Source: CAZNRY01 sp964575675
GTDB lineage: Bacteria > Eisenbacteria > RBG-16-71-46 > CAIMUX01 > VGJL01
Length of the DNA: 28,048 nt
Assembly (NCBI GenBank): GCA_964575675.1
Contig: CAZNRY010000030.1
Coordinates: 1-28,048, forward strand
Reading direction: 5' to 3'
The notes beneath the pieces are model-generated. The model did no database searches. It had not been told where the DNA came from and saw nothing but the letters and a program-made list of their open reading frames with translations. Below are positions 7,262 through 15,093 of this stretch, in pieces. The position numbers and the translations under genes were made by a program. Position 1 is the stretch's first letter, and each line of letters starts with the position of its first letter.

Positions 7262-8548
7262 ATGAAGGGCTACGAGATCAACGTCCACCACATCACCCGC
7301 GTCGAAGGACACGGCAACGTGGTCGTCAACGTGAAGGACGGCAAAATCGAGGAACTGCGGCTCGAGATCGTCGAATCGCCGCGCTTCTTCGAGGTGATGC
7401 TCGAAGGCCGAAAGTGGGACGAGGCGGCCTCGATCACGGCGAGAATCTGCGGAATCTGCGCGCTCGGCCACACCACGGCCTCTATCCTGGCGTCCGAAGA
7501 TGCGCTGGGAATCGTGGTCGGTGAGGAGACGGTTCTCCTTCGGAAGCTCCTGGTCCACGGCGAGACGATCCAGAGCCACATCCTTCATCTCTACTTCCTC
7601 GTCGCCCCGGATTTCTTCAACGTCGGAAGCGTGATCCCGCTCGCCGGGAGCCACCCGGACGTCGTCAAGAGGGCCCTCCGACTGAAGAAGCTCGGCAACG
7701 AGATGTGCGAGATCCTCGTCGGCCGGAAGATCCACCCAATCGGAATGCTCCCGGGGGGATTCACGCGCTGGCCGCTTCCGGGGGAGTTCCGGCAGGTGAA
7801 GGAGATGCTCTTGAAGGCGCGGCCCGACATCGAGGCCACCGTCGAGCTCTTCAAAGGGATCCCGATGCCCGAGCTCGAGAGGAAGACCGAGTACATGGCT
7901 CTGAAGACCGATGGGGAGTATGCCTTCTACACGGGTGACATCGCCTCATCGCTCGGGACCGTTTCGCCCCCGCGAACCTACCTCGAGAGGATTCACGAGC
8001 GCGTCGCCGCGCACTCCGCCGCCAAACACGCGAGGGCCGCAGCCGAGAGTTTCGCGGTCGGGGCGCTGGCGCGCTACAACGTCAACCACGGGCAGCTCCG
8101 CCCCTGGGCGAAGAGCGTCGCGAAGGAATTGGGACTGACCCCGCCTGTTACGAACCCCTTCCACAACAACACGGCCCAGCTCATCGAGATCCTTCACTGC
8201 TACGAGGACGCCCTCTGGCTTTGCGACGAGCTGATCGCGCGCAAGGGATACATCCACAGGATGAAGGAGCCGGTGCGCTACTCGCGCGGGGTCGGGGCTT
8301 CGGAAGTGCCGCGGGGGACCCTCTATCACGACTACACCTACGATTCCGACGGTCGAATCACATCCGCGAACTGCATCATTCCGACGGGCCAGAACCTCGC
8401 GAACATCGAGGGAGATATGCATGCGATGGTCAACGGAATGGCCGGGCGCGAGCCGCAGGAGATCCAGCACAGGCTCGAGATGTTGGTGCGCGCCTACGAT
8501 CCGTGCATCTCCTGCGCGACGCATTTCCTGGACGTGGAGTTCGTATAG
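7262..8548 (+). CDS. hydA: Group 3b [NiFe] hydrogenase large (catalytic) subunit (HydA-type)
   Basis: This 428-residue subunit carries the Ni-Fe active site. The N-terminal L1 motif is RICGIC-x3-H (C63, C66, H70). The C-terminal L2 motif is D413-P-C415-x2-C418-x2-H421, so all four nickel-binding cysteines are present. Seven residues (FLDVEFV) follow His421; such a tail is removed by a dedicated endopeptidase after nickel insertion, and that enzyme is encoded directly downstream. The early ITRVEGHGN segment is also diagnostic. The ATG at 7262 follows GGGAGG by 6 nt. Cytoplasmic, with HydB, HydG and HydD; in characterised relatives the complex oxidises or evolves H2 with NADP(H) and can reduce sulfur. 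Confidence 0.95.
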   Translation: MKGYEINVHHITRVEGHGNVVVNVKDGKIEELRLEIVESPRFFEVMLEGRKWDEAASITARICGICALGHTTASILASEDALGIVVGEETVLLRKLLVHGETIQSHILHLYFLVAPDFFNVGSVIPLAGSHPDVVKRALRLKKLGNEMCEILVGRKIHPIGMLPGGFTRWPLPGEFRQVKEMLLKARPDIEATVELFKGIPMPELERKTEYMALKTDGEYAFYTGDIASSLGTVSPPRTYLERIHERVAAHSAAKHARAAAESFAVGALARYNVNHGQLRPWAKSVAKELGLTPPVTNPFHNNTAQLIEILHCYEDALWLCDELIARKGYIHRMKEPVRYSRGVGASEVPRGTLYHDYTYDSDGRITSANCIIPTGQNLANIEGDMHAMVNGMAGREPQEIQHRLEMLVRAYDPCISCATHFLDVEFV

Positions 8549-8568
8549 GAATCTCGAAGGGAGCCGGT

Positions 8569-9171
8569 TTGTCGGGCATCTCTTCAGGTGATCGTTCTCT
8601 CCCTGCCCGGACGCTTGTTCTCGGGGTCGGAAACCTACTGCTCGGGGACGAGGGATTCGGCGTGCATGCCGCGCGGCGGTTGGCCGCGGAAGGGGTGCCG
8701 GACTGGGCGCAGGTAGAGGACGGCGGGACGGCCGGCGTGGACCTTCTCGACCTGATCGCCGCTCACGAGAGGGTGATCGTGATCGACGCCCTCCGCATGC
8801 GGGAGGTTCCGCCGGATCCGAATTCGGTTGGGGATCGGGGTCTCAGGGCGAGGGGGGGGTCGGCGTACGAGGGCGAAAGCCCGAGGACTCCGGTCCCAGG
8901 TGATGTGGTGGTGTTCCGGCTGAACACGGTGGAGCTCCTGAACCCCGATCCCAGCTTTTCCCTCCACGAATGCTCTCTCGGCGGGCTCGTCAAACTAGCG
9001 GCCGCCCTTCGTTTGAACCTTCCCCCGATCGACGTGGTAGGATTTGTCCCCGGCGCCCTCAGGCCCTCGACCGAGTTGTCTCGCGAAGGGGCGAAGGGCC
9101 TGGATGTGGCGGTCGCGCGCGTCCGCGATCTGCTCGCGCGCACGCCTGGGGAATCCCGCTCGGCCGGCTAA
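8569..9171 (+). CDS. [NiFe] hydrogenase maturation endopeptidase (HycI/HoxW family) with an inserted segment
   Basis: This 200-residue protease should cut the large-subunit tail after the L2 histidine once nickel is inserted. It shows GVGNLLLGDEGFGVHA (residues 19-34, carrying a nickel-sensing acid), D73 (VIDALR) and H133 (LHECSL), the three usual metal-contacting positions. Relatives are about 150-160 residues. Here about 25 extra residues (roughly 80-108, VPPDPNSV...SPRTPVPG) separate strand VIDAL from VVFRL, and this insert is encoded around an eight-G run (8852-8859). Start is TTG at 8569, preceded by AAGGGAG (8558-8564); the true large-subunit stop lies only 20 nt upstream. It precedes hypF in the same operon. 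Confidence 0.85.
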   Translation: MSGISSGDRSLPARTLVLGVGNLLLGDEGFGVHAARRLAAEGVPDWAQVEDGGTAGVDLLDLIAAHERVIVIDALRMREVPPDPNSVGDRGLRARGGSAYEGESPRTPVPGDVVVFRLNTVELLNPDPSFSLHECSLGGLVKLAAALRLNLPPIDVVGFVPGALRPSTELSREGAKGLDVAVARVRDLLARTPGESRSAG

Positions 9172-9214
9172 TCGGGCAGGGCGCCGGCCTCGTGCTACCG
9201 GAGGGCATCGTTCC

Positions 9215-11563
9215 ATGCGAAGGCGCTTGGTCCTCAGGATCACGGGCATCGTGCAGGGGGTCGGGTTTCGACCCTTCTTGTACAACCTTGCGCGCGCCCG
9301 CGACCTCGACGGGTTCGTCTTGAACGACGATTCCGGCGTGCTCCTCGAGGTCGAGGGGGAGCCCCGCTCCCTCGACGGGCTAGAGGATGCGATTCGCGCC
9401 GCCGCACCGCCCCTGTCCCGGATCGCCTCGATTCGCGCAACAAAGCTCCCCGCCGCGGGGCACAAGGGCTTCGAGATCCGCGAGAGCCCGAAGGCGCGCA
9501 GGCGGCGGGTCCCTGTTTCGCCCGACGCCGCGACCTGTCCGGCATGCCTCGGCGAGATCCTGGACGAGCGCGACCGGCGTTACCGGTACCCGTTCACGAA
9601 CTGCACGCACTGCGGTCCGCGGCTCACGATCGTCAAGGACGTTCCCTACGATCGCTCCAGGACGACAATGTCGGGTTTCGTCCTCTGCGACGCATGCCGG
9701 CGGGAGTACGAGGACCCCGGGGATCGCCGCTTCCACGCGCAGCCGAATGCATGCCCCGAGTGCGGTCCGAAGCTTTCGCTCGAGGATGCGGCCGGCATCC
9801 GGCTTCCGGTTCGAGATCCTCTGGTCGAGGCGCGGCGTCTGCTCGCGAGCGGCCACATCCTCGCAATCAAAGGGATCGGCGGCTTTCACCTTGCTTGCGA
9901 TGCGCTGAACGAGGTCGCGGTCCACACGCTGCGTGAGAGGAAGTACCGGGAGGAGAAGCCATTTGCGCTGATGGCGCCCGATCTCGGGGAAATCGGCCGG
10001 CACTGCGTCCTCGGGACTGATGAATCGGCTCTGCTCGCCTCGCCCGAGCGGCCGATCGTTCTGCTGGCCAGGCGCCCTGAGTGTGTCCTTCCGGAAGGAA
10101 TCGCGCCCCGGCAGGGCTACCTCGGGTTCATGCTTCCCTACGCCCCGCTCCACCACCTTCTTTTCCATCCGGCCGGGGGAGAAGGAGAATGCCCCGCGGT
10201 TCTCGTCATGACGAGCGGAAACCGGAGCGATGAGCCGATCGTCTTCCGCGACGAGGAAGGGCGACGGCGGCTGTCTGACATCGCCGACTACCTCCTGCTA
10301 CACGATCGCCCGATCCACCTTCGCTGCGACGATTCCGTCGCGCGGCTCTTCCGCGGCCGATTACAAGTATTGCGCCGCGCTCGGGGCTTCGTGCCGCGCA
10401 CGATCCCCCTCTTCCCGAACCTCCCCGAGCCGGTCCTCGCCGTGGGCGGGATGCTGAAGAACACCTTCGCCCTCGGCCGCGAGGGGGAAGCCCTGCTTAG
10501 CCATCACATCGGCGACCTCGAGAACCTCGAGACCTATCGGTCTCTCGAGGAAGGGGTCGTCCACTACTGCAGGCTCTTCGACCACGATCCGCAGACGATC
10601 GTCCATGATCTCCACCCCGACTACCTTTCTACGCGATACGCCCTCCAGTTCCCCGCGCGCAAGAGGATCGGGATCCAGCACCACGAGGCGCACATCGCCG
10701 CGGTCTTGAGCGAGCACGGCAGCGATGAACCCGCGGTCGGGATCGCGTTCGACGGCACTGGCTACGGGCACGACGGCACGCTGTGGGGCGGAGAGTTCTT
10801 CATCTTTCGCGACGGCTCCTTCGAACGCGCGGGATCGTTGAGCCCGATCGTGCTGCCCGGCGGCGAGGCGGCGATCCGCGAGCCCTGGCGCGTCGCCTAC
10901 GCTTTGCTCGTGCGGCTCGAGCCGGGGACCGACCCGTTCCTCCGCTTGATGGGTCCCTTGGGACAGGTCTCGCGGCAATCCGCGGACCTGATCGGAAGGA
11001 TGATCGAGCGCCGCCTGAACTGCCCGTGGACGACCGGGGCGGGGAGGTACTTCGACGCGGCAGGCGCGATCCTCCTTCGTAGGGCGCGGAACCTTTATGA
11101 GGGCCAGGCGCCGATGGAACTCGAGATGCTGGCCAACCGCGCGAACGGCCCGGAGCCCTGCGAACCTTGGCCCGTCCAGTTTCAGGACCCGCCCGAACGG
11201 ACGCCCGAGGATGGGCCCGCGTGGCCGACCCGCTTCCGCATTACGCTCGATGACGCCTTTCGGGCGCTCCTCGACGAGATGCGCTTGGGTGCGGCGGAGG
11301 CGGTCCTCGCGCGCCGATTCCATCGGACGATGGCGGAAGTGGTCGTGCGGGGAGCGGAGCGTCTCGCGGAAGAAGCGGGGACGAGACGCGTCGCCTTGGG
11401 CGGAGGCGTCTTCCAGAACCAGCTTCTCCTCGGCATGGTCGTCGACGGGCTCGCGGCCTCGGGGCTCGAAGCGATTCTGCCGCGCGAAGTGCCGGCGAAC
11501 GACGGTGGAATCTCGTACGGTCAACTCGCCGCGGCCGCATGGGAGTTGCGGCGGGACGAATGA
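9215..11563 (+). CDS. hypF: Carbamoyltransferase HypF
   Basis: This 782-residue enzyme makes the cyanide precursor for the Ni-Fe site by transferring a carbamoyl group to the C-terminal cysteine of HypE. Domains in order: acylphosphatase-like (residues 1-90, GIVQGVGFRPFLYNL); two zinc-finger pairs (C108/C111, C130/C133, C158/C161, C180/C183); a YrdC-like nucleotide domain (about 195-390, with KGIGGFHLACDA and MTSGNRSDEPI); and a Kae1-like domain (about 400-782, with IQHHEAHIAAVL, FDGTGYGHDGTLWGGE and the terminal LGGGVFQNQLL). Length is normal for HypF. The ATG at 9215 is chosen because the acylphosphatase domain starts there; the frame stays open upstream but overlaps the protease gene. Confidence 0.95.
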   Translation: MRRRLVLRITGIVQGVGFRPFLYNLARARDLDGFVLNDDSGVLLEVEGEPRSLDGLEDAIRAAAPPLSRIASIRATKLPAAGHKGFEIRESPKARRRRVPVSPDAATCPACLGEILDERDRRYRYPFTNCTHCGPRLTIVKDVPYDRSRTTMSGFVLCDACRREYEDPGDRRFHAQPNACPECGPKLSLEDAAGIRLPVRDPLVEARRLLASGHILAIKGIGGFHLACDALNEVAVHTLRERKYREEKPFALMAPDLGEIGRHCVLGTDESALLASPERPIVLLARRPECVLPEGIAPRQGYLGFMLPYAPLHHLLFHPAGGEGECPAVLVMTSGNRSDEPIVFRDEEGRRRLSDIADYLLLHDRPIHLRCDDSVARLFRGRLQVLRRARGFVPRTIPLFPNLPEPVLAVGGMLKNTFALGREGEALLSHHIGDLENLETYRSLEEGVVHYCRLFDHDPQTIVHDLHPDYLSTRYALQFPARKRIGIQHHEAHIAAVLSEHGSDEPAVGIAFDGTGYGHDGTLWGGEFFIFRDGSFERAGSLSPIVLPGGEAAIREPWRVAYALLVRLEPGTDPFLRLMGPLGQVSRQSADLIGRMIERRLNCPWTTGAGRYFDAAGAILLRRARNLYEGQAPMELEMLANRANGPEPCEPWPVQFQDPPERTPEDGPAWPTRFRITLDDAFRALLDEMRLGAAEAVLARRFHRTMAEVVVRGAERLAEEAGTRRVALGGGVFQNQLLLGMVVDGLAASGLEAILPREVPANDGGISYGQLAAAAWELRRDE

Positions 11564-11590
11564 TACACTCATCGCGAGCGAGGTAGAACG

Positions 11591-11827
11591 ATGTGTCTAG
11601 CGGTTCCGATGAAGCTGGTCGAGCGCAAGGCTGAGCTCGGCGTGGTCGAGCTCGGCGGCGTGCGCCGCGAGGTTCATCTCGGGTTCGTGCCCGATCTCGC
11701 GATCGGCGATTACGTGCTCGTCCATGCGGGGTTCGTGATCGAGCGGCTCCAACCCGAGCAGGCAAAGGAGGACCTCAGGCTGCTCTCCCGCCTTCTCGAA
11801 GAGTCCGAGGGCGGAACGACCTCGTGA
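11591..11827 (+). CDS. hypC: Hydrogenase maturation chaperone HypC
   Basis: This 78-residue protein begins MCLAVPMKLVE, the hallmark of HypC. Cys2 (after Met removal) holds the iron during Fe(CN)2CO assembly with HypD and delivers it to the large subunit. The small beta-barrel pattern (GVVELGGVRREVHLGFV, GDYVLVHAGFVIERL) and the length fit the family. The start follows GAGGTAGAACG closely. Its TGA overlaps the ATG of hypD by one base. Only one HypC/HybG paralogue is present in the window, as expected for a single hydrogenase. Confidence 0.95.
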   Translation: MCLAVPMKLVERKAELGVVELGGVRREVHLGFVPDLAIGDYVLVHAGFVIERLQPEQAKEDLRLLSRLLEESEGGTTS

Positions 11828-12981
11828 TGGCCGGCCCATCAGGATTCGAGGATGCCCGCTTCTCGGATCCCGTCCTCTGCGGCCGCTTGGCCGCGCGAAT
11901 CGAGGAGTCGGCGCGCCGAACCGGGGCCATCAATCTAATGGAGGTGTGCGGAACCCACACGACCTCGTTCTTCCGCCACGGCATCCGGGATCTACTGCCC
12001 CCCAACGTCCGGCTGATCTCGGGTCCCGGCTGCCCCGTCTGCGTGACGCCGACCGGTTACGTCGATCTCGCGTTGCGGCTTCAGGACGAACCCGGAGTGG
12101 CGATCGCCACCTTCGGCGACATGGTGCGGGTTCCCGGATCGCGATCGAGCCTCGAGCGGGAGCGCGCGCACGGGCGGGTCGTGCACGTGGTCTACTCTCC
12201 GATGGACGCGCTCGATCTCGCCCGGCGCAATTCAGCGGTCACGATCGTGTTCCTGGGGGTGGGCTTCGAAACGACCGCCCCGACGGTCGCCCTCGCGATC
12301 GATCGCGCCGCCAAGGAGGGGATCCGGAACTTCCGCGTCCTGGTCGGGCACAAGCTCGTTCCGCCCGCCCTTCACGCGCTCCTCTCGCATCCGGATCTCG
12401 AGATCGACGGGCTCATCCTGCCGGGACACGTCAGCGTGATCATTGGATCCGACGCCTATCGCTTCGTCGCGGAGCAGTACGGCATCCCGGGGGTGATCTG
12501 CGGCTTCGACCCGGTCGATCTGCTTTCTGGCGTGCTCGATCTGGTCGAGATGAGCCGCGATGCAGTTCGCGAGATCCGCAACCGCTACGGCCGCTACGTC
12601 CTGAAGCAGGGGAATCTGGCGGCTCGGGCGTGCATGGAGGAAGTATTCGACGTCGTCGATGCGCAGTGGCGCGGCCTGGGGACGATCCCCGCGAGCGGCC
12701 TTCGCCTCAGGCCGCGCTTCTCGTCACACGACGCGGAGTCCTTGATCGAGGAGCAAGAGGCGGCCCGCATCCTTCGAGACGCCACCGAGCCCGAAGGATG
12801 CAGATGCGGCGATGTCCTGCGGGGAACGCTTCTTCCGACCGATTGTCCCCTTTTCGGCGGGATCTGTACCCCGGAGACGCCCGTCGGCGCCTGCATGGTC
12901 TCGACGGAAGGCACCTGCGCCGCCTATTTCCGCTACGCCCGTCTGGGCGGCGCGGCCCCTCTGAAACCCGGTGTTTCATGA
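11827..12981 (+). CDS. hypD: Hydrogenase maturation factor HypD
   Basis: This 384-residue iron-sulfur protein is the scaffold on which the Fe(CN)2CO unit is built with HypC and HypE. It contains CGTHT (residues 41-45), GPGCPVC (66-72), GVGFETTAP, GHKLVPPA and the C-terminal cysteine set that binds the [4Fe-4S] cluster (GCRCGDVLRG, PTDCPLFGGICTP, GACMVSTEGTCAAY). Length is typical. The ATG at 11827 overlaps the hypC stop; a GTG one codon earlier is possible. hypE follows 19 nt after the stop. Confidence 0.95.
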   Translation: MAGPSGFEDARFSDPVLCGRLAARIEESARRTGAINLMEVCGTHTTSFFRHGIRDLLPPNVRLISGPGCPVCVTPTGYVDLALRLQDEPGVAIATFGDMVRVPGSRSSLERERAHGRVVHVVYSPMDALDLARRNSAVTIVFLGVGFETTAPTVALAIDRAAKEGIRNFRVLVGHKLVPPALHALLSHPDLEIDGLILPGHVSVIIGSDAYRFVAEQYGIPGVICGFDPVDLLSGVLDLVEMSRDAVREIRNRYGRYVLKQGNLAARACMEEVFDVVDAQWRGLGTIPASGLRLRPRFSSHDAESLIEEQEAARILRDATEPEGCRCGDVLRGTLLPTDCPLFGGICTPETPVGACMVSTEGTCAAYFRYARLGGAAPLKPGVS

Positions 12982-13000
12982 CGATGGAAGGGAAGATGCA

Positions 13001-14026
13001 ATGAGCGAGCGGAGGGGCCGGCCGGATGAGATCCTCCTCTCGCACGGCAGCGGGGGAAGGCTGACGCAAGAGCTCGTCCATGCGCTCTTCCTGCCGAGAA
13101 TCGGCAACCCCACCCTCGCCCCCCTCGAGGATGCAGCGCGCCTCACGATCGGCGCCCAGCGGCTCGCCTTCACGACCGACTCCTTCGTCGTCTCGCCGAT
13201 CGTTTTCCCGGGGGGGAATCTCGGAAAGCTCGCCGTCTGCGGGACCGTGAACGATCTCGCCGTGATGGGGGCGCGTCCCGTCGCGCTCTCCGCGGGGTTT
13301 CTTCTCGAAGAGGGGTTGCCGATTCAGATCCTCGAGACGCTCATCGACTCGATGCGCGAGGCTTGCGAAGAGGTCGGCGTTCCGATCGTCACGGGGGACA
13401 CGAAGGTCGTCGAGAAGGGAGGGCTCGATCGCGTCTTCATCAACACCGCCGGAATCGGCGTCCTCGAGGAGCCGCTTCCTTCCGGAGCCTCGGCCGTCCA
13501 ACCGGGAGACCGCGTTCTGATCAGCGGGACGATCGCGGATCACGGGATGGCCGTCCTCTCCGTGCGCAACGACCTGAAGTTCGAGGCCGGAATCGAGAGC
13601 GACTGCGCGCCGGTCTGGGGCATCGTGCATTCGCTTCTCTCCTCCGTGCCGGGCGTGCGGTGGATGCGCGATCCAACGCGCGGCGGCGTGGCCACGACCC
13701 TGAATGAACTTGTGCAGGGCTCGACATTCGGGATCGAGTTGAACGAGGAGTCGATCCCCATGAAGGCGGGCGTCCGCGCCCTCGCCGAGATCCTTGGACT
13801 CGACCCTCTCTACGTCGCCTCCGAGGGACGATTCCTCGCCGTGATTGCAGGGGAGCGCGCCGAAGACGCCCTGGAGCTCTTGAGGAGCCACCCTTCGGGC
13901 GCTGGCGCGGCGGAGATCGGCCGGGTCGTCCCGCGACCGCCGGGGAGGCTGACCCTTCGCACTCGGGTGGGAGGGACCCGGATACTGGACCTGCTATCGG
14001 GAGAGCAACTCCCGCGGATCTGCTGA
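13001..14026 (+). CDS. hypE: Carbamoyl dehydratase HypE
   Basis: This 341-residue PurM/AIR-synthase-fold enzyme dehydrates the HypF-attached thiocarbamate to thiocyanate and donates cyanide to HypD-bound iron. The protein ends exactly in PRIC, with the modified cysteine last, as in other HypE proteins. Early conserved segments are LSHGSGGR, FTTDSFVVSPIVFPGGNLGKLAVCGTVNDLAVMGA and DPTRGGVATTLNEL. The ATG at 13001 follows GGAAGGGAAG. This is the last gene of the first operon: the second regulatory block begins 7 bp after its stop, and no clear intrinsic terminator is seen. Confidence 0.95.
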   Translation: MSERRGRPDEILLSHGSGGRLTQELVHALFLPRIGNPTLAPLEDAARLTIGAQRLAFTTDSFVVSPIVFPGGNLGKLAVCGTVNDLAVMGARPVALSAGFLLEEGLPIQILETLIDSMREACEEVGVPIVTGDTKVVEKGGLDRVFINTAGIGVLEEPLPSGASAVQPGDRVLISGTIADHGMAVLSVRNDLKFEAGIESDCAPVWGIVHSLLSSVPGVRWMRDPTRGGVATTLNELVQGSTFGIELNEESIPMKAGVRALAEILGLDPLYVASEGRFLAVIAGERAEDALELLRSHPSGAGAAEIGRVVPRPPGRLTLRTRVGGTRILDLLSGEQLPRIC

Positions 14027-14032
14027 TCAGAA

Positions 14033-14049
14033 TGTCTCGATTCGAGACA
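14033..14049. promoter_or_regulatory. Candidate enhancer (UAS) site 2A
   Basis: TGTCTCG-ATT-CGAGACA is a perfect 7-3-7 inverted repeat (8-bp arms if the centre is read as one base). Its centre is 130 bp upstream of the -24 GG of the sigma-54 promoter at 14170. Twelve of its fourteen arm bases lie in the same motif shared with site 1A: the right arms are identical and the left arms differ at one base. No T-run follows, so it is a poor terminator for hypE. Confidence 0.65.
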
Positions 14050-14052
14050 CAC

Positions 14053-14069
14053 TGTAGCGTTTCGATCCG
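14053..14069. promoter_or_regulatory. Candidate enhancer (UAS) site 2B, tandem to 2A
   Basis: TGTAGCG-TTT-CGATCCG keeps a good left arm and the CG-N3-CG core but has a degenerate right arm. Its centre lies 20 bp from site 2A, mirroring the 19-bp pairing of 1A and 1B. Its left half plus core closely matches the reverse complement of site 1B (CTGTANCGTTTCG shared). Confidence 0.45.
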
Positions 14070-14121
14070 ACTTCCTTGAATTGGGCGACCTCACCCCCTC
14101 GCCTCGCTCAATCATGTATCG

Positions 14122-14134
14122 TAACTCATTGATA
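14122..14134 (-). promoter_or_regulatory. Candidate IHF site of the second sigma-54 promoter
   Basis: TAACTCATTGATA is an exact match to the IHF consensus WATCAANNNNTTR read on the minus strand. It lies between the enhancer sites and the -24 box. Its centre is 43 bp from the -24 GG, against 34 bp at the hydrogenase promoter, on the opposite strand. Confidence 0.5.
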
Positions 14135-14169
14135 TTCAAGCAGATGATCGTTGCCGGCCGACCCGTTCT

Positions 14170-14184
14170 TGGCACCTTGCTTGC
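14170..14184 (+). promoter_or_regulatory. Sigma-54 (-24/-12) promoter of the hypAB-oxidoreductase operon
   Basis: TGGCAC-CTTGC-TTGC is a perfect consensus, with GG at 14171-14172 and GC at 14183-14184. The start of transcription should fall near 14196, only about 13 nt before the ATG at 14209. This excludes the in-frame GTG at 14188 as a translation start. Unlike the hydrogenase promoter, it has almost no leader. Confidence 0.85.
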
Positions 14185-14208
14185 ACGGTGCCAACTCGAG
14201 GAATGACC

Positions 14209-14673
14209 ATGCAATTTCATCGCTCCCACATCATCCGGTTGCAGGCCAGAAGCCCGCAGCCCCGCGACCAGGTGGTCGTCGTCACGGAGGACCCGGAGTT
14301 CTGGTTCCAGCTCCGCCAGGAAGCGCCCGAGCTCGAGGCATCCTGGATGTTGGCGCACACCGCCCGAGAATGCCTCCTTGCGGTCGAGGACTCGCGGGTG
14401 CAGGTGGTCGTCCTCGATGGAGCGTTGACCGATAAGCCGGCGAATCAACTGCTGCATCTCCTGAAGCAGATTCGCCCCGCGCTTTCGATCGTCTTCGCGT
14501 TTCATTCGCCGAGCGAGGAATGGGAGCGGGAGGCGCGGCAGGCCGGGGTTCTCTACTACGGCGATCGCTCCGGGTTGGCCGACATGGTGGGGGTCGTACG
14601 GCAGTGCCTGCGCTCCGCCGCGGGGCCCAGGCCCCGCCCAGGGGAACTTCCCGCAAGAGGAAGCCGGGGATAG
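14209..14673 (+). CDS. Divergent receiver-domain protein, first gene of the second sigma-54 operon
   Basis: This 154-residue protein resembles a response-regulator receiver without an output domain. Strand-helix alternation fits (QVVVVTEDPEFWFQL, VQVVVLDGAL, LSIVFAFHSP). An acidic pair (E27-D28) and an Asp at 70 sit where the acid pocket and phospho-acceptor are expected. The conserved lysine near the C-terminus is missing (VLYYGDRSGLADMV), so phosphorylation may be altered. The last 20 residues are Pro/Arg/Gly-rich. Start ATG 14209 follows GAGGA (14198-14202); an ATG at 14203 leaves no room for a ribosome site. hypA follows 36 nt later. A role in tuning the kinase-activator pair encoded 4 kb downstream is inferred only. 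Confidence 0.65.
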   Translation: MQFHRSHIIRLQARSPQPRDQVVVVTEDPEFWFQLRQEAPELEASWMLAHTARECLLAVEDSRVQVVVLDGALTDKPANQLLHLLKQIRPALSIVFAFHSPSEEWEREARQAGVLYYGDRSGLADMVGVVRQCLRSAAGPRPRPGELPARGSRG

Positions 14674-14709
14674 GGCGCACCGCGGGCGCGCGGGAGCCGG
14701 AGATCGCCG

Positions 14710-15093
14710 ATGCACGAACTCTCGCTCGCGATGTCGATTCTCGAGATCGTCGAGCAGGAGATCGAACGGCGGTCCGGGGGGACGCCCAAGGGGCGGGTTC
14801 CGTCCCTCACCGTTCGGGTCGGGAGCCTGAGCGGCGTCGAGCCCGAGGCGCTGTCGTTCGCATGGGAAGTGGCCCGGGAGCAGGGAGCTTTCCGGGATGC
14901 GGAGCTCGTGATCGAGCCCGTGGCGGCAAGGGCCGTCTGCGACCGCTGCGGGGCCGCGTTCCTCCTTGGGGAGGGGAGCGGCGAGTGCGCGGCTTGCGGC
15001 CCGGTCGGGTTTCACATCGTCGAGGGGCACGAGGTTGAGGTGACGCGGATCGTCTGGGAGATCGACGATCCCGAAGGGGAGGGTGGAGCTTGA
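14710..15093 (+). CDS. hypA: Nickel-insertion chaperone HypA
   Basis: This 127-residue metallochaperone delivers nickel to the hydrogenase large subunit with HypB. It starts MHELSLAMSI: the N-terminal amine and His2 bind nickel. A structural zinc site is formed by C77-x2-C80 and C93-x2-C96. Length is slightly above the usual 113-120 because of an acidic tail. Its stop overlaps the TTG start of hypB. hypA and hypB are separated from hypFCDE by the second sigma-54 promoter, so nickel insertion is expressed with the oxoacid oxidoreductase and not with the hydrogenase subunits, unless there is read-through. Confidence 0.95.
   Translation: MHELSLAMSILEIVEQEIERRSGGTPKGRVPSLTVRVGSLSGVEPEALSFAWEVAREQGAFRDAELVIEPVAARAVCDRCGAAFLLGEGSGECAACGPVGFHIVEGHEVEVTRIVWEIDDPEGEGGA

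Noticed and set aside
14033..14049. Inverted repeat after hypE as a transcription terminator
   Set aside because: The stem is short with no T-run, and it matches the site upstream of the other sigma-54 promoter, so a protein-binding site fits better.
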